In this document: one piece after another, positions 25,166 to 33,610 of the stretch | Layout: the number at the start of each line of letters is the position of its first letter | Position numbering within the stretch: position 1 is the first letter of the stretch | NCBI GenBank assembly: GCA_002391105.1 | Contig: DGRT01000051.1 | Coordinates: 1 to 42,780 of the forward strand | Reading direction: 5' to 3' | Length of the DNA: 42,780 nt | Origin: Lachnospiraceae bacterium UBA4381 | GTDB taxonomy: Bacteria > Bacillota > Clostridia > Lachnospirales > Lachnospiraceae | The notes under the pieces: model-generated | The model's database searches: none | What the model was told of the DNA's origin: nothing | The model's input: only the letters and a program-made list of their open reading frames with translations | Program-made: the position numbers and the translations under genes

Positions 25166-25924
25166 ATGAGAACAGTATTAGAAGTAAAGGATTTATGCAA
25201 AACCTATATAACAAATAAGAGACAGAATAATGTACTTAAGAATGTAAGCTTTAAGGTAGAGGAAGGCGAGATGGTTGCTATCATGGGACCATCCGCATCA
25301 GGAAAGTCAACACTTCTCTACAGCGTATCCGGTATGGACAGTGCAACCAGCGGTACGGTTATGTTTAAGGATAGGGACATCACAAAGCTGAAGAAAAATG
25401 AACTCTCTGATATAAGACTGGATGAGATGGGATTCATCTTCCAGCAGATGTTTATGATGAAGAACCTTACCATATTAGATAATATTTTACTTCCGGGACT
25501 TCAGAGTAAGAAGCTGAAAAGGTCCCGTAAGGAGGTGACTGAGTTCGGTGAGGAGCTTATGAGGAAGCTGGGCATCATAGAAGTTGCTGATAATGATATA
25601 AATGAAGTATCCGGTGGACAGCTTCAGCGTGCATGTATATGCAGAAGTCTTATCAATAAGCCTTCGGTAGTATTTGCAGACGAGCCGACAGGAGCGCTGA
25701 ACCGTGCTAATTCAAACGAGGTAATGGATGAGCTTACAAAGATTAATAAAGAGGGAACTACCATAATGATGGTAACCCATGATTCCAAGGTGGCTGCAAA
25801 ATGCTCCCGTGTATTATACATAGTAGATGGAAATATAGAGGGTGAGTTTATAAGTGATCCTGGTAAAAATGACAAGGAAAGAGAACGTGCCCTTAATAAC
25901 TGGCTGATGGAACTGGGATGGTAA
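25166..25924 (+). CDS. ABC transporter ATP-binding protein, MacB/LolD-type
   Basis: A 252-residue ATPase. Walker A GPSASGKST (41-49), Q-loop FIFQQMFMM, signature VSGGQLQRA (148-156), Walker B VVFADEP (168-174) and H-loop MMVTHDS are all present. The D-loop reads GALN instead of the usual SALD/GALD, with Asn at 179; this changes a residue that helps couple the two ATP sites. An AAAAAGGAG site precedes ATG. It partners the FtsX permease 97 bases upstream. Confidence 0.92.
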   Translation: MRTVLEVKDLCKTYITNKRQNNVLKNVSFKVEEGEMVAIMGPSASGKSTLLYSVSGMDSATSGTVMFKDRDITKLKKNELSDIRLDEMGFIFQQMFMMKNLTILDNILLPGLQSKKLKRSRKEVTEFGEELMRKLGIIEVADNDINEVSGGQLQRACICRSLINKPSVVFADEPTGALNRANSNEVMDELTKINKEGTTIMMVTHDSKVAAKCSRVLYIVDGNIEGEFISDPGKNDKERERALNNWLMELGW

Positions 25925-26018
25925 GTCCCGTCCGGTTGCTATTGTGATTTCTGCTACGAAAAGCTATAATCTGAATGTACTATTGATTCTGCTACGGTTT
26001 CTAAAGGAGGTTGGTAAT

Positions 26019-26690
26019 ATGCTGGACATCCTTGTGGTTGAAGATAATATGGAAATAGCCGGGCTGCTTGAGACATTTCTGAGAAAAGAGAATTATGTTG
26101 TGTCTGTTGCAGACAGTGGTGACAAGGCTATGAAAATATTTGAAATGTATGGAGCTAAGCTGGTAATACTGGATCTGATGATTCCGGGAATGGATGGCTT
26201 TGCGGTATGCTCCAGGATACGTGAGAATTCAAATGCACATATACTTATTGCATCTGCCAAAACAGGCAAGGAAGATAAGCTGAAGGGACTGAATCTCGGA
26301 GCGGATGATTATATAGAAAAGCCCTATGATATAGATGTACTTCTGGCAAAGATAAATGGTATATTCAAGAGAAGGTATGCTCAGGAGATAATAACAGAGG
26401 GAAGGCTGAAGCTGAATACCGTTACCCAGACACTTCAGGTGGATGAAAGGGATGTTGTGGTTACAGCCAAGGAGTTTGAACTTCTGAAGCTGCTTATAGA
26501 GAATAAGGGTGTAACCGTCAGGAAGGACTATCTCTTCAATACGGTATGGGGGAGTGACAGTGAGTCTGAGCTTCAGACGCTGACAGTTCATATCAAATGG
26601 TTGCGCGAGAAGATAGAGAAGAATCCTAAAAAACCTGAATATATCCTGACAGTCTGGGGAGTAGGCTATAGATTTGAAGGGGATCACTAG
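26019..26690 (+). CDS. OmpR-family response regulator
   Basis: A receiver domain (acidic pair E8/D9, phosphoacceptor D52 in VILDLMIPG, and the conserved Lys of IEKPYD) is followed by an OmpR-type winged helix (about 130-223) with YLFNTVWG and LTVHIKWLREKIE. Total 223 residues. The start at 26019 has a strong AAAGGAGG site; the longer frame from 25944 has none. It probably controls the ABC genes upstream in response to the kinase encoded next. Confidence 0.92.
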   Translation: MLDILVVEDNMEIAGLLETFLRKENYVVSVADSGDKAMKIFEMYGAKLVILDLMIPGMDGFAVCSRIRENSNAHILIASAKTGKEDKLKGLNLGADDYIEKPYDIDVLLAKINGIFKRRYAQEIITEGRLKLNTVTQTLQVDERDVVVTAKEFELLKLLIENKGVTVRKDYLFNTVWGSDSESELQTLTVHIKWLREKIEKNPKKPEYILTVWGVGYRFEGDH

Positions 26691-26782
26691 TATATTGTAA
26701 ATTAATTGGTTCACTCGCACAGAATAACTCTTCGAGCGTTAAGGATAAAAGCATAGGCTTAAAATATAGAGGGACTGAAAAG

Positions 26783-28015
26783 TTGAAAAGATTCAGACTA
26801 ATCTCTATTACGATAGTTGTAGTTGAAATTATCATTTTACTAATCATGAATCTGGTGTATCTAAGGACTCAGAAGAAGGCAGAAGGATATAACAGGGTAG
26901 AGGCTGAGAGAATACTTAGGATTCTTGAAACGGATGAAAATGCAAGGGATAATCCGGAGACTATTAATCTTAAGCAGTTTGATACGATTATCAGAGTTGC
27001 TGTATTTGATGTTAGTGAGATATGTAATAATGATTATCTTGTAGTAGAGGTTTATGGTACGGAATATAGAATTGAATATGATAGACCGAAAGAGGGAAAT
27101 GCCCTTTTGCTTATGAACATAGGGATGATATTATTTATGGCGCTGTCTGCAGGTGTACTTATCTATGTGGATAAGACAGTAATGCGGCCGTTTAATAAAA
27201 TGTCAGATATGACCTATGAGCTTGCAAAGGGCAATCTGACTACGCCGATTCATCAGGAAAAAAGCCGGTTTCTGAACAGGTTTCTATGGGGCGTGGATAT
27301 GCTGCGGGAAAACCTGGAGGACAGTAAAAAGGATAATCTGAAATATCAAAAGGAAAAAAAGCTTCTCCTTCTGTCCCTTTCCCATGATATTAAGACTCCG
27401 CTGTCAGCTATTCAGCTTTATACCAAGGCTCTTTCTGAAGAAATATATGAGTCGGAGGAACAAAGGCAGAATGCATTTAAAGGTATTCTGGCAAAGACAG
27501 ATGAGATAAAGAGCTATGTGGATGAGATAAACAGGCTGTCCAGGGAAGACTTTATGAAACTGGAGGTAAATGTCGGAGAGTTCTATCTTTCAGAGGTTAT
27601 GAGCAGTATTGAGGAGTACTATAAGGATAAGCTCAGTGTGATACATACAGAGTTTATAGTAGATGAATATGATAATTGTATTCTGATTGGAGATAAGGAT
27701 AGATTTATAGAATCTATACAGAATCTGATGGAAAATGCAATCAAGTACGGCGACGGAAGGCTGATACGGATAAGCTTCAGCGAGGAGGAGGAATGTCGTC
27801 TCGTAACAGTTTCAAATACCGGCTGTAGTCTTGAGGCAGATGAGATTAATAATATATTTGATTCATTCTATCGAGGTAGCAATTCTGATAATATTCAGGG
27901 AACAGGTCTTGGACTGTATATAGTGAAGCGGCTTATGAATCAGATGGATGGAGATGTATTTGCTGAAATAGAGGGAGATATATTCAAGGCAACGATAGTT
28001 ATTAGAAAGTCTTAG
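26783..28015 (+). CDS. Sensor histidine kinase
   Basis: A 410-residue kinase with two membrane helices (about 8-27 and 109-129) enclosing a short external loop, then a HAMP-like linker, HisKA with H201 in SLSHDIKTPLSAIQLY, an N-box (MENAIKYGDG) and a G2 box GTGLGLYIV. The G1 box is degenerate (SNTGCS instead of DNGxG). The TTG start at 26783 has GAGGGA at a proper distance. It forms a pair with the response regulator, 92 bases apart. Confidence 0.9.
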   Translation: MKRFRLISITIVVVEIIILLIMNLVYLRTQKKAEGYNRVEAERILRILETDENARDNPETINLKQFDTIIRVAVFDVSEICNNDYLVVEVYGTEYRIEYDRPKEGNALLLMNIGMILFMALSAGVLIYVDKTVMRPFNKMSDMTYELAKGNLTTPIHQEKSRFLNRFLWGVDMLRENLEDSKKDNLKYQKEKKLLLLSLSHDIKTPLSAIQLYTKALSEEIYESEEQRQNAFKGILAKTDEIKSYVDEINRLSREDFMKLEVNVGEFYLSEVMSSIEEYYKDKLSVIHTEFIVDEYDNCILIGDKDRFIESIQNLMENAIKYGDGRLIRISFSEEEECRLVTVSNTGCSLEADEINNIFDSFYRGSNSDNIQGTGLGLYIVKRLMNQMDGDVFAEIEGDIFKATIVIRKS

Positions 28016-28034
28016 CACAAAATTATTTATGCTA

Positions 28035-28062
28035 TTGACATTTTATGTAAATCGTTTATAAT
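28035..28062 (+). promoter_or_regulatory. Consensus sigma-A-type promoter of a candidate small RNA
   Basis: TTGACA (28035-28040), 16 bases, then TATAAT (28057-28062). Both hexamers are perfect, the strongest promoter-like match in the window. No start codon with a ribosome binding site follows within 100 bases; a terminator does. Confidence 0.8.
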
Positions 28063-28068
28063 AAAACC

Positions 28069-28172
28069 AACAAGGCAGTCGGAGGGTGAGTGCACTTCAC
28101 CCGATCAGGCAAGCTAGATGTTAAAAAAGATTAGCCGTTCCCTTACTTGTGCTGGTCAGGACGGCTTTTCTT
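28069..28172 (+). ncRNA. Candidate small RNA of about 100 nt, family not recognised
   Basis: The unit runs from the consensus promoter to a terminator (AGCCGTTC 28133-28140 with GGACGGCT 28159-28166, then TTTTCTT). Near the 5' end GGGTGA (28084-28089) pairs with TCACCC (28097-28102) around the loop GTGCACT. A short stem GCTA/TAGC may enclose the A-rich tract near 28122-28128. GCAC in the first loop could pair with GTGC in the terminator loop. It does not contain the SRP GGAAG core or a riboswitch consensus I know. Alternatively it is an attenuated leader of the XRE gene at 28268. Confidence 0.6.
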
Positions 28173-28267
28173 ATGTTCTATACAGAGTTTAACTAGTTCG
28201 ATAATTAGCTTTATTATACAATATGCTATTGGCATAATCAAGAGAAAGATAAGATAGTTGGATAAAT

Positions 28268-28648
28268 ATGCAGCCAGTATTAATTCCTGAGAAATTAAAA
28301 GAAGCAAGAGAAAAGCTTGGTATAACAAGAGTTGAAGCTGCGCGGAGGATGAATATACCGCAAAGCTCCTATGTCAGATATGAAAAGGGCGACAGAAAGC
28401 CGACCCATGCTACCATCATTCAGATGGCGCAGGTTCTGGGTACCAGTGAATCATATCTTACAGGTGGTACGGAAGATGCTTCGGCGGATTCTACTGTTGT
28501 ATATAAGTCGGAAGAGCCTATACTCTATGAGATATCATCAGGTGCAAAGAACTTTAACGAGGAGCAGCTTGCAAGATTGCTGGAGTATTATAAAAAAATA
28601 TCAAGTTTAGGTAAAGCGGAGTCTGATAAAGCAAAGTCGGAAAAATAA
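28268..28648 (+). CDS. XRE-family helix-turn-helix regulator
   Basis: A 126-residue protein. Residues 7-65 form the HTH_XRE domain (EKLKEAREKLGITRVEAARR, then SYVRYEKGDRKPTHATIIQMAQVLG). A Glu/Lys-rich tail with a helix (about 95-112) probably serves dimerisation. No peptidase or phage gene lies nearby, so a local regulatory role is likely but the target is unknown. The start codon has only a weak ribosome binding site. Confidence 0.85.
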   Translation: MQPVLIPEKLKEAREKLGITRVEAARRMNIPQSSYVRYEKGDRKPTHATIIQMAQVLGTSESYLTGGTEDASADSTVVYKSEEPILYEISSGAKNFNEEQLARLLEYYKKISSLGKAESDKAKSEK

Positions 28649-28698
28649 AATCAGGATAATAATATCAGGATAATTATATCAGGAAAGAAGAAATAGAT

Positions 28699-29214
28699 TT
28701 GGAAACTGGGGAAATGGTTCCGGAACTGACTACGCTCTGTTATATAGAGAAGGATGATAAGTACCTGATGCTTCATAGAGTGAAGAAGGAGAAGGACATT
28801 AATAAAGATAAATATATCGGCGTAGGAGGGCATTTTGAGTATGGAGAAAGCCCGGATGAATGCCTTATGAGAGAAGTTATGGAGGAAACCGGACTGAGGC
28901 TTCTTAGCTATAAGGCAAGAGGCATAGTAACCTTCATCTATGGTGATCCGGCTAATCCGGAGGATAGAATAGTTGAGTATATGCATCTATATACTGCCGA
29001 TGAATTTGCCGGGGAGCTTATCGACTGCGATGAGGGAACTCTGGAGTGGATAGATAAGTCTGAGGTTTATAATCTGCCGGTCTGGGAAGGCGACAAGATA
29101 TTCTTCCGGCTTCTGGAGGAGAGGGAGGAATACTTTTCCTTGAAGCTTGTATATAATGAAGCGAATGAGCTTATAGAGGTAGATATAGTTCCACCGGACA
29201 GGATGCCTGAATGA
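28699..29214 (+). CDS. NUDIX hydrolase, MutT-like
   Basis: The full Nudix box is present: GGHFEYGESPDECLMREVMEETGL (given by its key residues G, E, REVxEE, GL), with the TTLCYIE and YLMLHR strands typical of 8-oxo-dGTP-type members. The product should hydrolyse a nucleoside diphosphate derivative. TTG at 28699 gives 171 residues and follows AGGAAAG at 11 bases. ATG at 28714 would match the usual family N-terminus better, but its GGGG is too close. It lies 50 bases after the XRE gene. Confidence 0.85.
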   Translation: METGEMVPELTTLCYIEKDDKYLMLHRVKKEKDINKDKYIGVGGHFEYGESPDECLMREVMEETGLRLLSYKARGIVTFIYGDPANPEDRIVEYMHLYTADEFAGELIDCDEGTLEWIDKSEVYNLPVWEGDKIFFRLLEEREEYFSLKLVYNEANELIEVDIVPPDRMPE

Positions 29215-29235
29215 TTACTATAATATAAAACAAAA

Positions 29236-29275
29236 AGAGCAGCGCCCTGAGATCTCAGGTTTGCTGCTCTCTTTT
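29236..29275 (+). terminator. Terminator after the NUDIX gene
   Basis: AGAGCAGC (29236-29243) pairs with GCTGCTCT (29263-29270), with an inner CCTGAGATCTCAGG hairpin, followed by CTTTTT. The A-run at 29232-29236 would give a U-run for the other strand, so it may also serve ddh. Confidence 0.85.
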
Positions 29276-29304
29276 TATTGGTTCATCAGTTGCTTTCTAT
29301 TCGA

Positions 29305-29373
29305 TGCAATTTACTCATTGCATTTTCTGATTGCAATATTCTGATTACAATTTACTGATTGAAATTCACTCGT
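29305..29373. repeat. Degenerate 14-bp tandem repeat between NUDIX and ddh
   Basis: Five units of 13-14 bases (29305, 29319, 29332, 29346, 29360) resemble TGCAATTTACTGAT with a few substitutions each. The array lies between the terminator and the end of ddh. No coding or promoter function is evident. Confidence 0.65.
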
Positions 29374-29405
29374 TGCCCTTTGTCGCTTGAACCGGTCTTA
29401 ATATA

Positions 29406-30392
29406 TTAAAGCATATGAGCTCTGATCTCCTCACCGCTGAGCGGGGAAAGAAGTGCAGGAGCGATGTCAAATACTGTCTTGGCACCTGTATCGCCAGCCT
29501 GATTCATTCTATAGGCTGCTCTTGCATAGGCTGTAAGAACAGAACCTGTAAACTCAGGATTGGAATCGAGCTTCAGACTGTATTCTATAACATGTGTATT
29601 TACATTTTCACCTGTGCCGGTGGTTCCTGAGTAGATAACTGAACCGCCATGTGGAAGTCCGCTGTGCTCAGCCTTCATTTCCTCGGCAGAGATAAAGTTA
29701 ACGGTTGTATCATAATCTGCGAAGTAATTAGGCATGGTAACTATTTCCTGTTCTATACGAGCCCTATCTGCTCCGTCCTCAGCTACCACATAGCATACTC
29801 TGGTGTGCTTCTGACGGGTAGTAAGTTCGGGATTCTTGCCTTCACGAACCTGTTCGAGTGCTTCCGGTACAGGTACTGTATATTGACGTGCATCTATAAC
29901 TCCGTCTATTCTTCTGATAGCATCAGAGTGTCCCTGACTTACACCTTTGCCCCAGAAGGTATAGTCTTTTCCGCCCGGCAGAACACTGGCAGCATAGAGA
30001 CGGTTCAGAGAGAACATACCTGGATCCCATCCGCAGGATATGATTCCTATTTTTCCGGATGCCTTAGCTGCTGCATCAACATTTGCAAAATGCACCGGAA
30101 TGTTGGCATGTGTATCAAAGGAATCGATAACATTGAACATTTCAGCGTACTTAGGTGTCATCTCAGGAAGATCAGTAGCCGAGCCTCCACAGATTATTAG
30201 AACGTCAATCTTGTCAGTCATCTCCGGAAGAGAATCAACATGATATACTGCTGCACCGCTATCTACAGTTACAGTTGCAGGATCGCGTCTTGAGAAAACT
30301 CCGACAAGCTCCATATCTTCACATACATTTACTGCTTTTTCTACACCACGGCCAAGATTTCCATAGCCGAGGATTCCTATTCTTATACTCAT
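29406..30392 (-). CDS. ddh: meso-Diaminopimelate D-dehydrogenase
   Basis: A 328-residue NADP-dependent enzyme that aminates tetrahydrodipicolinate directly to meso-DAP for lysine and peptidoglycan. Seen: nucleotide-binding GILGYGNLGRG at the N-terminus, VFSRRDP, IDSFDTHANIPVHF, SCGWDPGMFSLNR and FWGKGVSQGHSDAIRRIDGV, all characteristic of the family and of its usual length. ATG at 30392 has a GGAGG site; the longer frame from 30422 does not. It is a single gene on the minus strand, probably providing DAP through the one-step branch. Confidence 0.95.
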   Translation of the reverse strand: MSIRIGILGYGNLGRGVEKAVNVCEDMELVGVFSRRDPATVTVDSGAAVYHVDSLPEMTDKIDVLIICGGSATDLPEMTPKYAEMFNVIDSFDTHANIPVHFANVDAAAKASGKIGIISCGWDPGMFSLNRLYAASVLPGGKDYTFWGKGVSQGHSDAIRRIDGVIDARQYTVPVPEALEQVREGKNPELTTRQKHTRVCYVVAEDGADRARIEQEIVTMPNYFADYDTTVNFISAEEMKAEHSGLPHGGSVIYSGTTGTGENVNTHVIEYSLKLDSNPEFTGSVLTAYARAAYRMNQAGDTGAKTVFDIAPALLSPLSGEEIRAHML

Positions 30393-30574
30393 AATCAGAC
30401 CTCCATTAAAACTAAGAATCATAACGTATTAAGTCTATATTTCAATAACTACAGGACAGAGTATATTACAAAAATTATCCGAAAGCAATCGGTTTTAGGA
30501 TCTATAGTGGACATACCAACTAACTGGAATGTGAGGGTTTTATTATGCTGATATGTAAAAAAAATAAAAAACAC

Positions 30575-30603
30575 TTGACATAGTAGTAAAAACATACTAA
30601 CAT
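30575..30603 (+). promoter_or_regulatory. Promoter candidate of the SPFH/NAD operon
   Basis: TTGACA (30575-30580), 17 bases, TAACAT (30598-30603). The spacer holds the inverted repeat TAGTA...TACTA, a possible operator, and a hairpin AGTAGC/GCTACT (30614-30619 with 30625-30630) follows in the leader. The remaining 5' region to 30738 contains Glu/Thr-coding-like imperfect repeats and no other gene I can support. Confidence 0.6.
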
Positions 30604-30738
30604 ATGACCAGAAAGTAGCAGAAAGCTACTAACGTCTGAAATGATGGAGACGCCTGAGGCAACTGAGATGGTTGAAGTGTCTGAGATGACGGAGGCGACT
30701 GTGGTGAGTGAAGCGACTGGCGTGGAAAGGAGTATGTT

Positions 30739-31680
30739 ATGGCTATAGTATTTAAGAAGTTTGATCCGGTTGATTATGTAAGAGTTATTAAGAGCGGAAG
30801 GTGCGTGAAGGAGGGAACCGGGCTGTCACTGCTTTATAACAGCCTTACTACTAATATTCTGGTAATACCCATGACGGCATTTGATGGGGCATTTGCCTTT
30901 GATGATCTTACAACTTCGGACTTTCAGTCGGTATGTGTGCAGGGCGCACTTACCTATGTGATAAGGGATTATCAGAAGGCGGCTGAGATGGGTGACTTTA
31001 CCTACGGGAAGAAATATGAGGAGAAGAGAAGCGGTGCCCTGAATCTTTTCTGCAGAAGAATCAATAACGTTATCAAGGAGATAGTTATCAGAGAGGTTGG
31101 TAAAAAGGATGTAAGAACTCTTCTGAAGGAAGCTGATCAGATGGCGGGATTTATAGTAGATGGGCTGAAAGAGGATGAGACGGTTGCCAGCCTCGGAGTC
31201 CAGATACTTGCAGTAAACGTACTTGGAGTCACAGCAAAACCGGAAACCCGGAAGGCGCTGGAGGCTGCGGCAAGGGAGCAGATCCTGAAAGAACAGGATG
31301 ATGCAATCTATAAGAGAAGGAATGCCGCCATTGAGCAGGAACGACTTATCAAGGAAAATGAGCTGAACACTGAGATACAGATCAGAAGAACCGAGCTTGA
31401 AGAGAAGATCAAGCTTGAGGAAAAAAATACCGAGCTGGTTGAGCTTGAAGTTGAAAATGAGAAGAAGCGTGCAGAGGAACAGGCGTTTGCGGTAGAAAGA
31501 ATGATCAAGGCTTATGAGAATGTAAATGTTGCACTTATTGAAGCTTGTGCGCTTGCCAATATGGATCCCGGAAAGCTTATGGCAAAGGCATTTGCAGAGC
31601 TTGGTGAAAATGCAGGTAAGATAGGTACACTGAATATAACACCGGATCTGCTGGAAACCATTGCGGGTAAAAAAGTGTAG
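30739..31680 (+). CDS. SPFH/Band 7 domain protein
   Basis: A 313-residue soluble protein. Residues about 1-175 have the SPFH pattern (SVCVQGALTYVIRDYQKAAE, FCRRINNVIKEIVIREVGKKDVRTLL, SLGVQILAVNVLGVTAKPETRKALEA). A highly charged coiled coil (about 185-250) follows, then a short helical end. It lacks the N-terminal membrane hairpin common in the family. An AAAGGAG site precedes ATG. It is the first gene of an operon with an NAD-kinase-like protein 23 bases downstream and an NrtR-type regulator, suggesting a scaffold for NAD-linked chemistry. The exact role is unknown. Confidence 0.85.
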   Translation: MAIVFKKFDPVDYVRVIKSGRCVKEGTGLSLLYNSLTTNILVIPMTAFDGAFAFDDLTTSDFQSVCVQGALTYVIRDYQKAAEMGDFTYGKKYEEKRSGALNLFCRRINNVIKEIVIREVGKKDVRTLLKEADQMAGFIVDGLKEDETVASLGVQILAVNVLGVTAKPETRKALEAAAREQILKEQDDAIYKRRNAAIEQERLIKENELNTEIQIRRTELEEKIKLEEKNTELVELEVENEKKRAEEQAFAVERMIKAYENVNVALIEACALANMDPGKLMAKAFAELGENAGKIGTLNITPDLLETIAGKKV

Positions 31681-31702
31681 ATGCAGCGTAGAGGAGATGG
31701 AA

Positions 31703-32629
31703 ATGGTCAGAGGGATGAATAAGATAGTTATAGTAAAGTGCGATACACGTCTGGAGGAGCTGAAGCGCCGCTATAATACCATAGAACAGGCAAGATTTTA
31801 TATAGAGCATCTTGGAGCGGACTTTGAAGACTACATGTTAGAGCATAATAACTATATGAGTGCTCTGGAAACTGTTGTGAATACCGCTGAAAAGTATGCC
31901 AGGGTTCTGGAGATAGATAAAAATTATATTCCCAACATGCTCTTCGGAAAAGAAGATATAGTTATAGCGCTGGGGCGTGATGGAATGGTGGCAAATGTCA
32001 TGAAGTATCTGGATGGACAGCCGCTTATAGGTGTTAATCCCGACTATATGAGATGGGAGGGTGATCTGCTTAAGTTTGAGGCCGGAGATATGGCACGTAT
32101 CATTCCACAGGTTATTGCCGGTAAGTATAATGAGAAAAGAGTAACTATGGGTAAGGCGGAGACCAAGGATGGTCAGACACTGTATGCAGTAAACGATTTC
32201 TTTATAGGAATCCGGAATCATACCTCTGCCAGATACCATATATGTTATAATGGAAAGCTGGAGAACCAGTCATCCTCAGGGATTATCATTTCTACAGGTC
32301 TGGGTATGACCGGATGGCATAAGTCTGTAATGGCTGAGTTTCGTGGTATGGCAAAAGCCTTTGGACTTGGCGAGGTGCCTGATGTGTCAGGTGAGTGGGA
32401 TACTGACAGACTGATCTTTCAGGTAAGAGAGCCTTATCCGAGCAGATTTACCAGGGCGGATATTGTTTATGGAGGGATTACGAGGGAGGATACATTTACC
32501 ATAACCTCTGATATGGCGGAAAATGGTGTAGTATTCTCTGATGGTATCCTTCAGGATGCAATAGAGTTCACGTCCGGAATGTGTCTCAAAGTCGGACTTG
32601 CAGATAGAGCAGGACGGCTTGTGGTGTAG
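31703..32629 (+). CDS. NAD-kinase-like protein with altered motifs
   Basis: The 308-residue protein follows the ATP-NAD kinase fold order. GRDG at 91-94 replaces the usual GGDG, VNPD follows at 111-114, NDFFIGIR stands where NAD kinases have NExxI, and SSGIIISTGLGMTGW (191-205) replaces DGLIVSTPTGSTAY. The Thr-Pro-Thr-Gly-Ser loop is thus changed, so phosphorylation of NAD is not assured; related sugar or lipid kinases share the fold. An N-terminal 75-residue helical part precedes the catalytic region. ATG at 31703 is chosen, six bases after GAGGAG; ATG 31697 and 31715 are alternatives. Confidence 0.75.
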   Translation: MVRGMNKIVIVKCDTRLEELKRRYNTIEQARFYIEHLGADFEDYMLEHNNYMSALETVVNTAEKYARVLEIDKNYIPNMLFGKEDIVIALGRDGMVANVMKYLDGQPLIGVNPDYMRWEGDLLKFEAGDMARIIPQVIAGKYNEKRVTMGKAETKDGQTLYAVNDFFIGIRNHTSARYHICYNGKLENQSSSGIIISTGLGMTGWHKSVMAEFRGMAKAFGLGEVPDVSGEWDTDRLIFQVREPYPSRFTRADIVYGGITREDTFTITSDMAENGVVFSDGILQDAIEFTSGMCLKVGLADRAGRLVV

Positions 32630-32708
32630 CTGATTTCGCAGATAGAACAGGACGGCCTCTGATATAGTCGATTTCGCGGACAGAGTATGGCGGGCTCTGA
32701 TATAGTCA
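32600..32708. repeat. 38-bp tandem triplication at the end of the NAD-kinase-like gene
   Basis: Units begin at 32600, 32638 and 32676 and share GCAGATAGA-CAGGACGG and TGATATAGTC-GATTTC type segments. The first unit contains the last codons and stop of the gene; the others are degenerate copies in the spacer before the next gene. A period of 38 is not a multiple of three, so the copies are not coding. Confidence 0.75.
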
Positions 32709-32746
32709 GGAGCTGGAAGAGTAAGATAGTAAAGGAGAATTGATGG

Positions 32747-33427
32747 ATGGAAGGATATGACTCATCATTATATGAAAAAATGTCAGTGGCAGTGGATCTT
32801 CTGGTATTCACTATAGAGGATGACAGGCTGAAGCTGCTGATGGTTAAAAGAAGCGAGGAGCCTTATAAGAATGTTATGGCACTTCCGGGAGTCTTTGTTG
32901 GGATAAAAGAAACTCTGGATGCAGCAGCTAAAAGAGGTATCAAAGAAGAAACCGGACTTAAGAATATTTATTTTGAACAGCTATATACCTTTGGAGATGT
33001 TAAGCGTGATCCCAGAATGCGAATTATATCTGTTGCTTATATGGCTCTTGTTCCGATAGAAATGCTGTCGTTTGAGGCGGGTGAGAGAACGCTTTTGGCA
33101 GAGCTTGTGGATGTAGAGGAGCTTATTGCTTCTAATAAGAAGGTGGCATTTGATCATAAGGAGATCATAAAGTATGCCAGATGGAGACTTATGAACAAGG
33201 TGGAATATTCCGATATAGCCTTTCATCTGGTGGATGAGGAGTTTACTCTTCCAAGACTTCAGAAGGTTTATGAGATACTTCTCGGGAAGAAGCTTTATAA
33301 AGCTAACTTCAGAAAGAAGGTTGCGCCGATGATTGAAGAGACAGATTATATTTCTGTAGGAGAGGCGCACCGGCCAAGCAGATTTTATCGCAGAAGGACG
33401 GATGCCGGTGCGGGGACTCAGGACTAA
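32747..33427 (+). CDS. NrtR-type regulator: NUDIX domain plus winged helix
   Basis: Residues about 12-145 are a NUDIX domain whose box reads GIKETLDAAAKRGIKEETGL; the first Glu of REUxEE is Gly, as in regulators that bind rather than cleave ADP-ribose-type ligands. Residues about 150-215 (FDHKEIIKYARWRL, FTLPRLQKVYEILLGKKLYK, NFRKKV) are the NrtR winged helix. NrtR regulators control NAD synthesis genes and respond to ADP-ribose-like metabolites. The protein is the third gene of the operon, and its operator may be the inverted repeat at the promoter near 30581-30597. AAAGGAG at 32731-32737 sets the start. Confidence 0.87.
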   Translation: MEGYDSSLYEKMSVAVDLLVFTIEDDRLKLLMVKRSEEPYKNVMALPGVFVGIKETLDAAAKRGIKEETGLKNIYFEQLYTFGDVKRDPRMRIISVAYMALVPIEMLSFEAGERTLLAELVDVEELIASNKKVAFDHKEIIKYARWRLMNKVEYSDIAFHLVDEEFTLPRLQKVYEILLGKKLYKANFRKKVAPMIEETDYISVGEAHRPSRFYRRRTDAGAGTQD

Positions 33428-33610
33428 TCAGACATAGCTTTTTGCAATTCGCGACTTGTTTTTTACATTTCACAACAGATTTTAAGACTTCACTATTTTG
33501 TCTGGTATGATTGCATCATCAAAGATGAAGACAGGGAACTGAGGTTAAGAGAGCTTCCGATGGCGGCTCTAAGCCGGAAAACTGTAAGTATAGAAAGTGG
33601 AGGTATTAAA

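Noticed and set aside
28069..28172. SRP (4.5S) RNA
   Set aside because: GGTCAGG occurs, but the invariant GGAAG/AGCAGCC apical region is absent.
28143..28328. 61-codon minus-strand hydrophobic frame
   Set aside because: It needs a TTG start inside the XRE gene, has no ribosome binding site, and its Leu-rich part is the antisense of Lys/Glu codons. Its end lies in the candidate RNA terminator.
30641..30748. 35-codon Glu/Thr-rich frame overlapping the SPFH start, possible leader peptide
   Set aside because: No ribosome binding site before its ATG; the sequence is an imperfect repeat. Worth keeping only if ribosome profiling shows translation.
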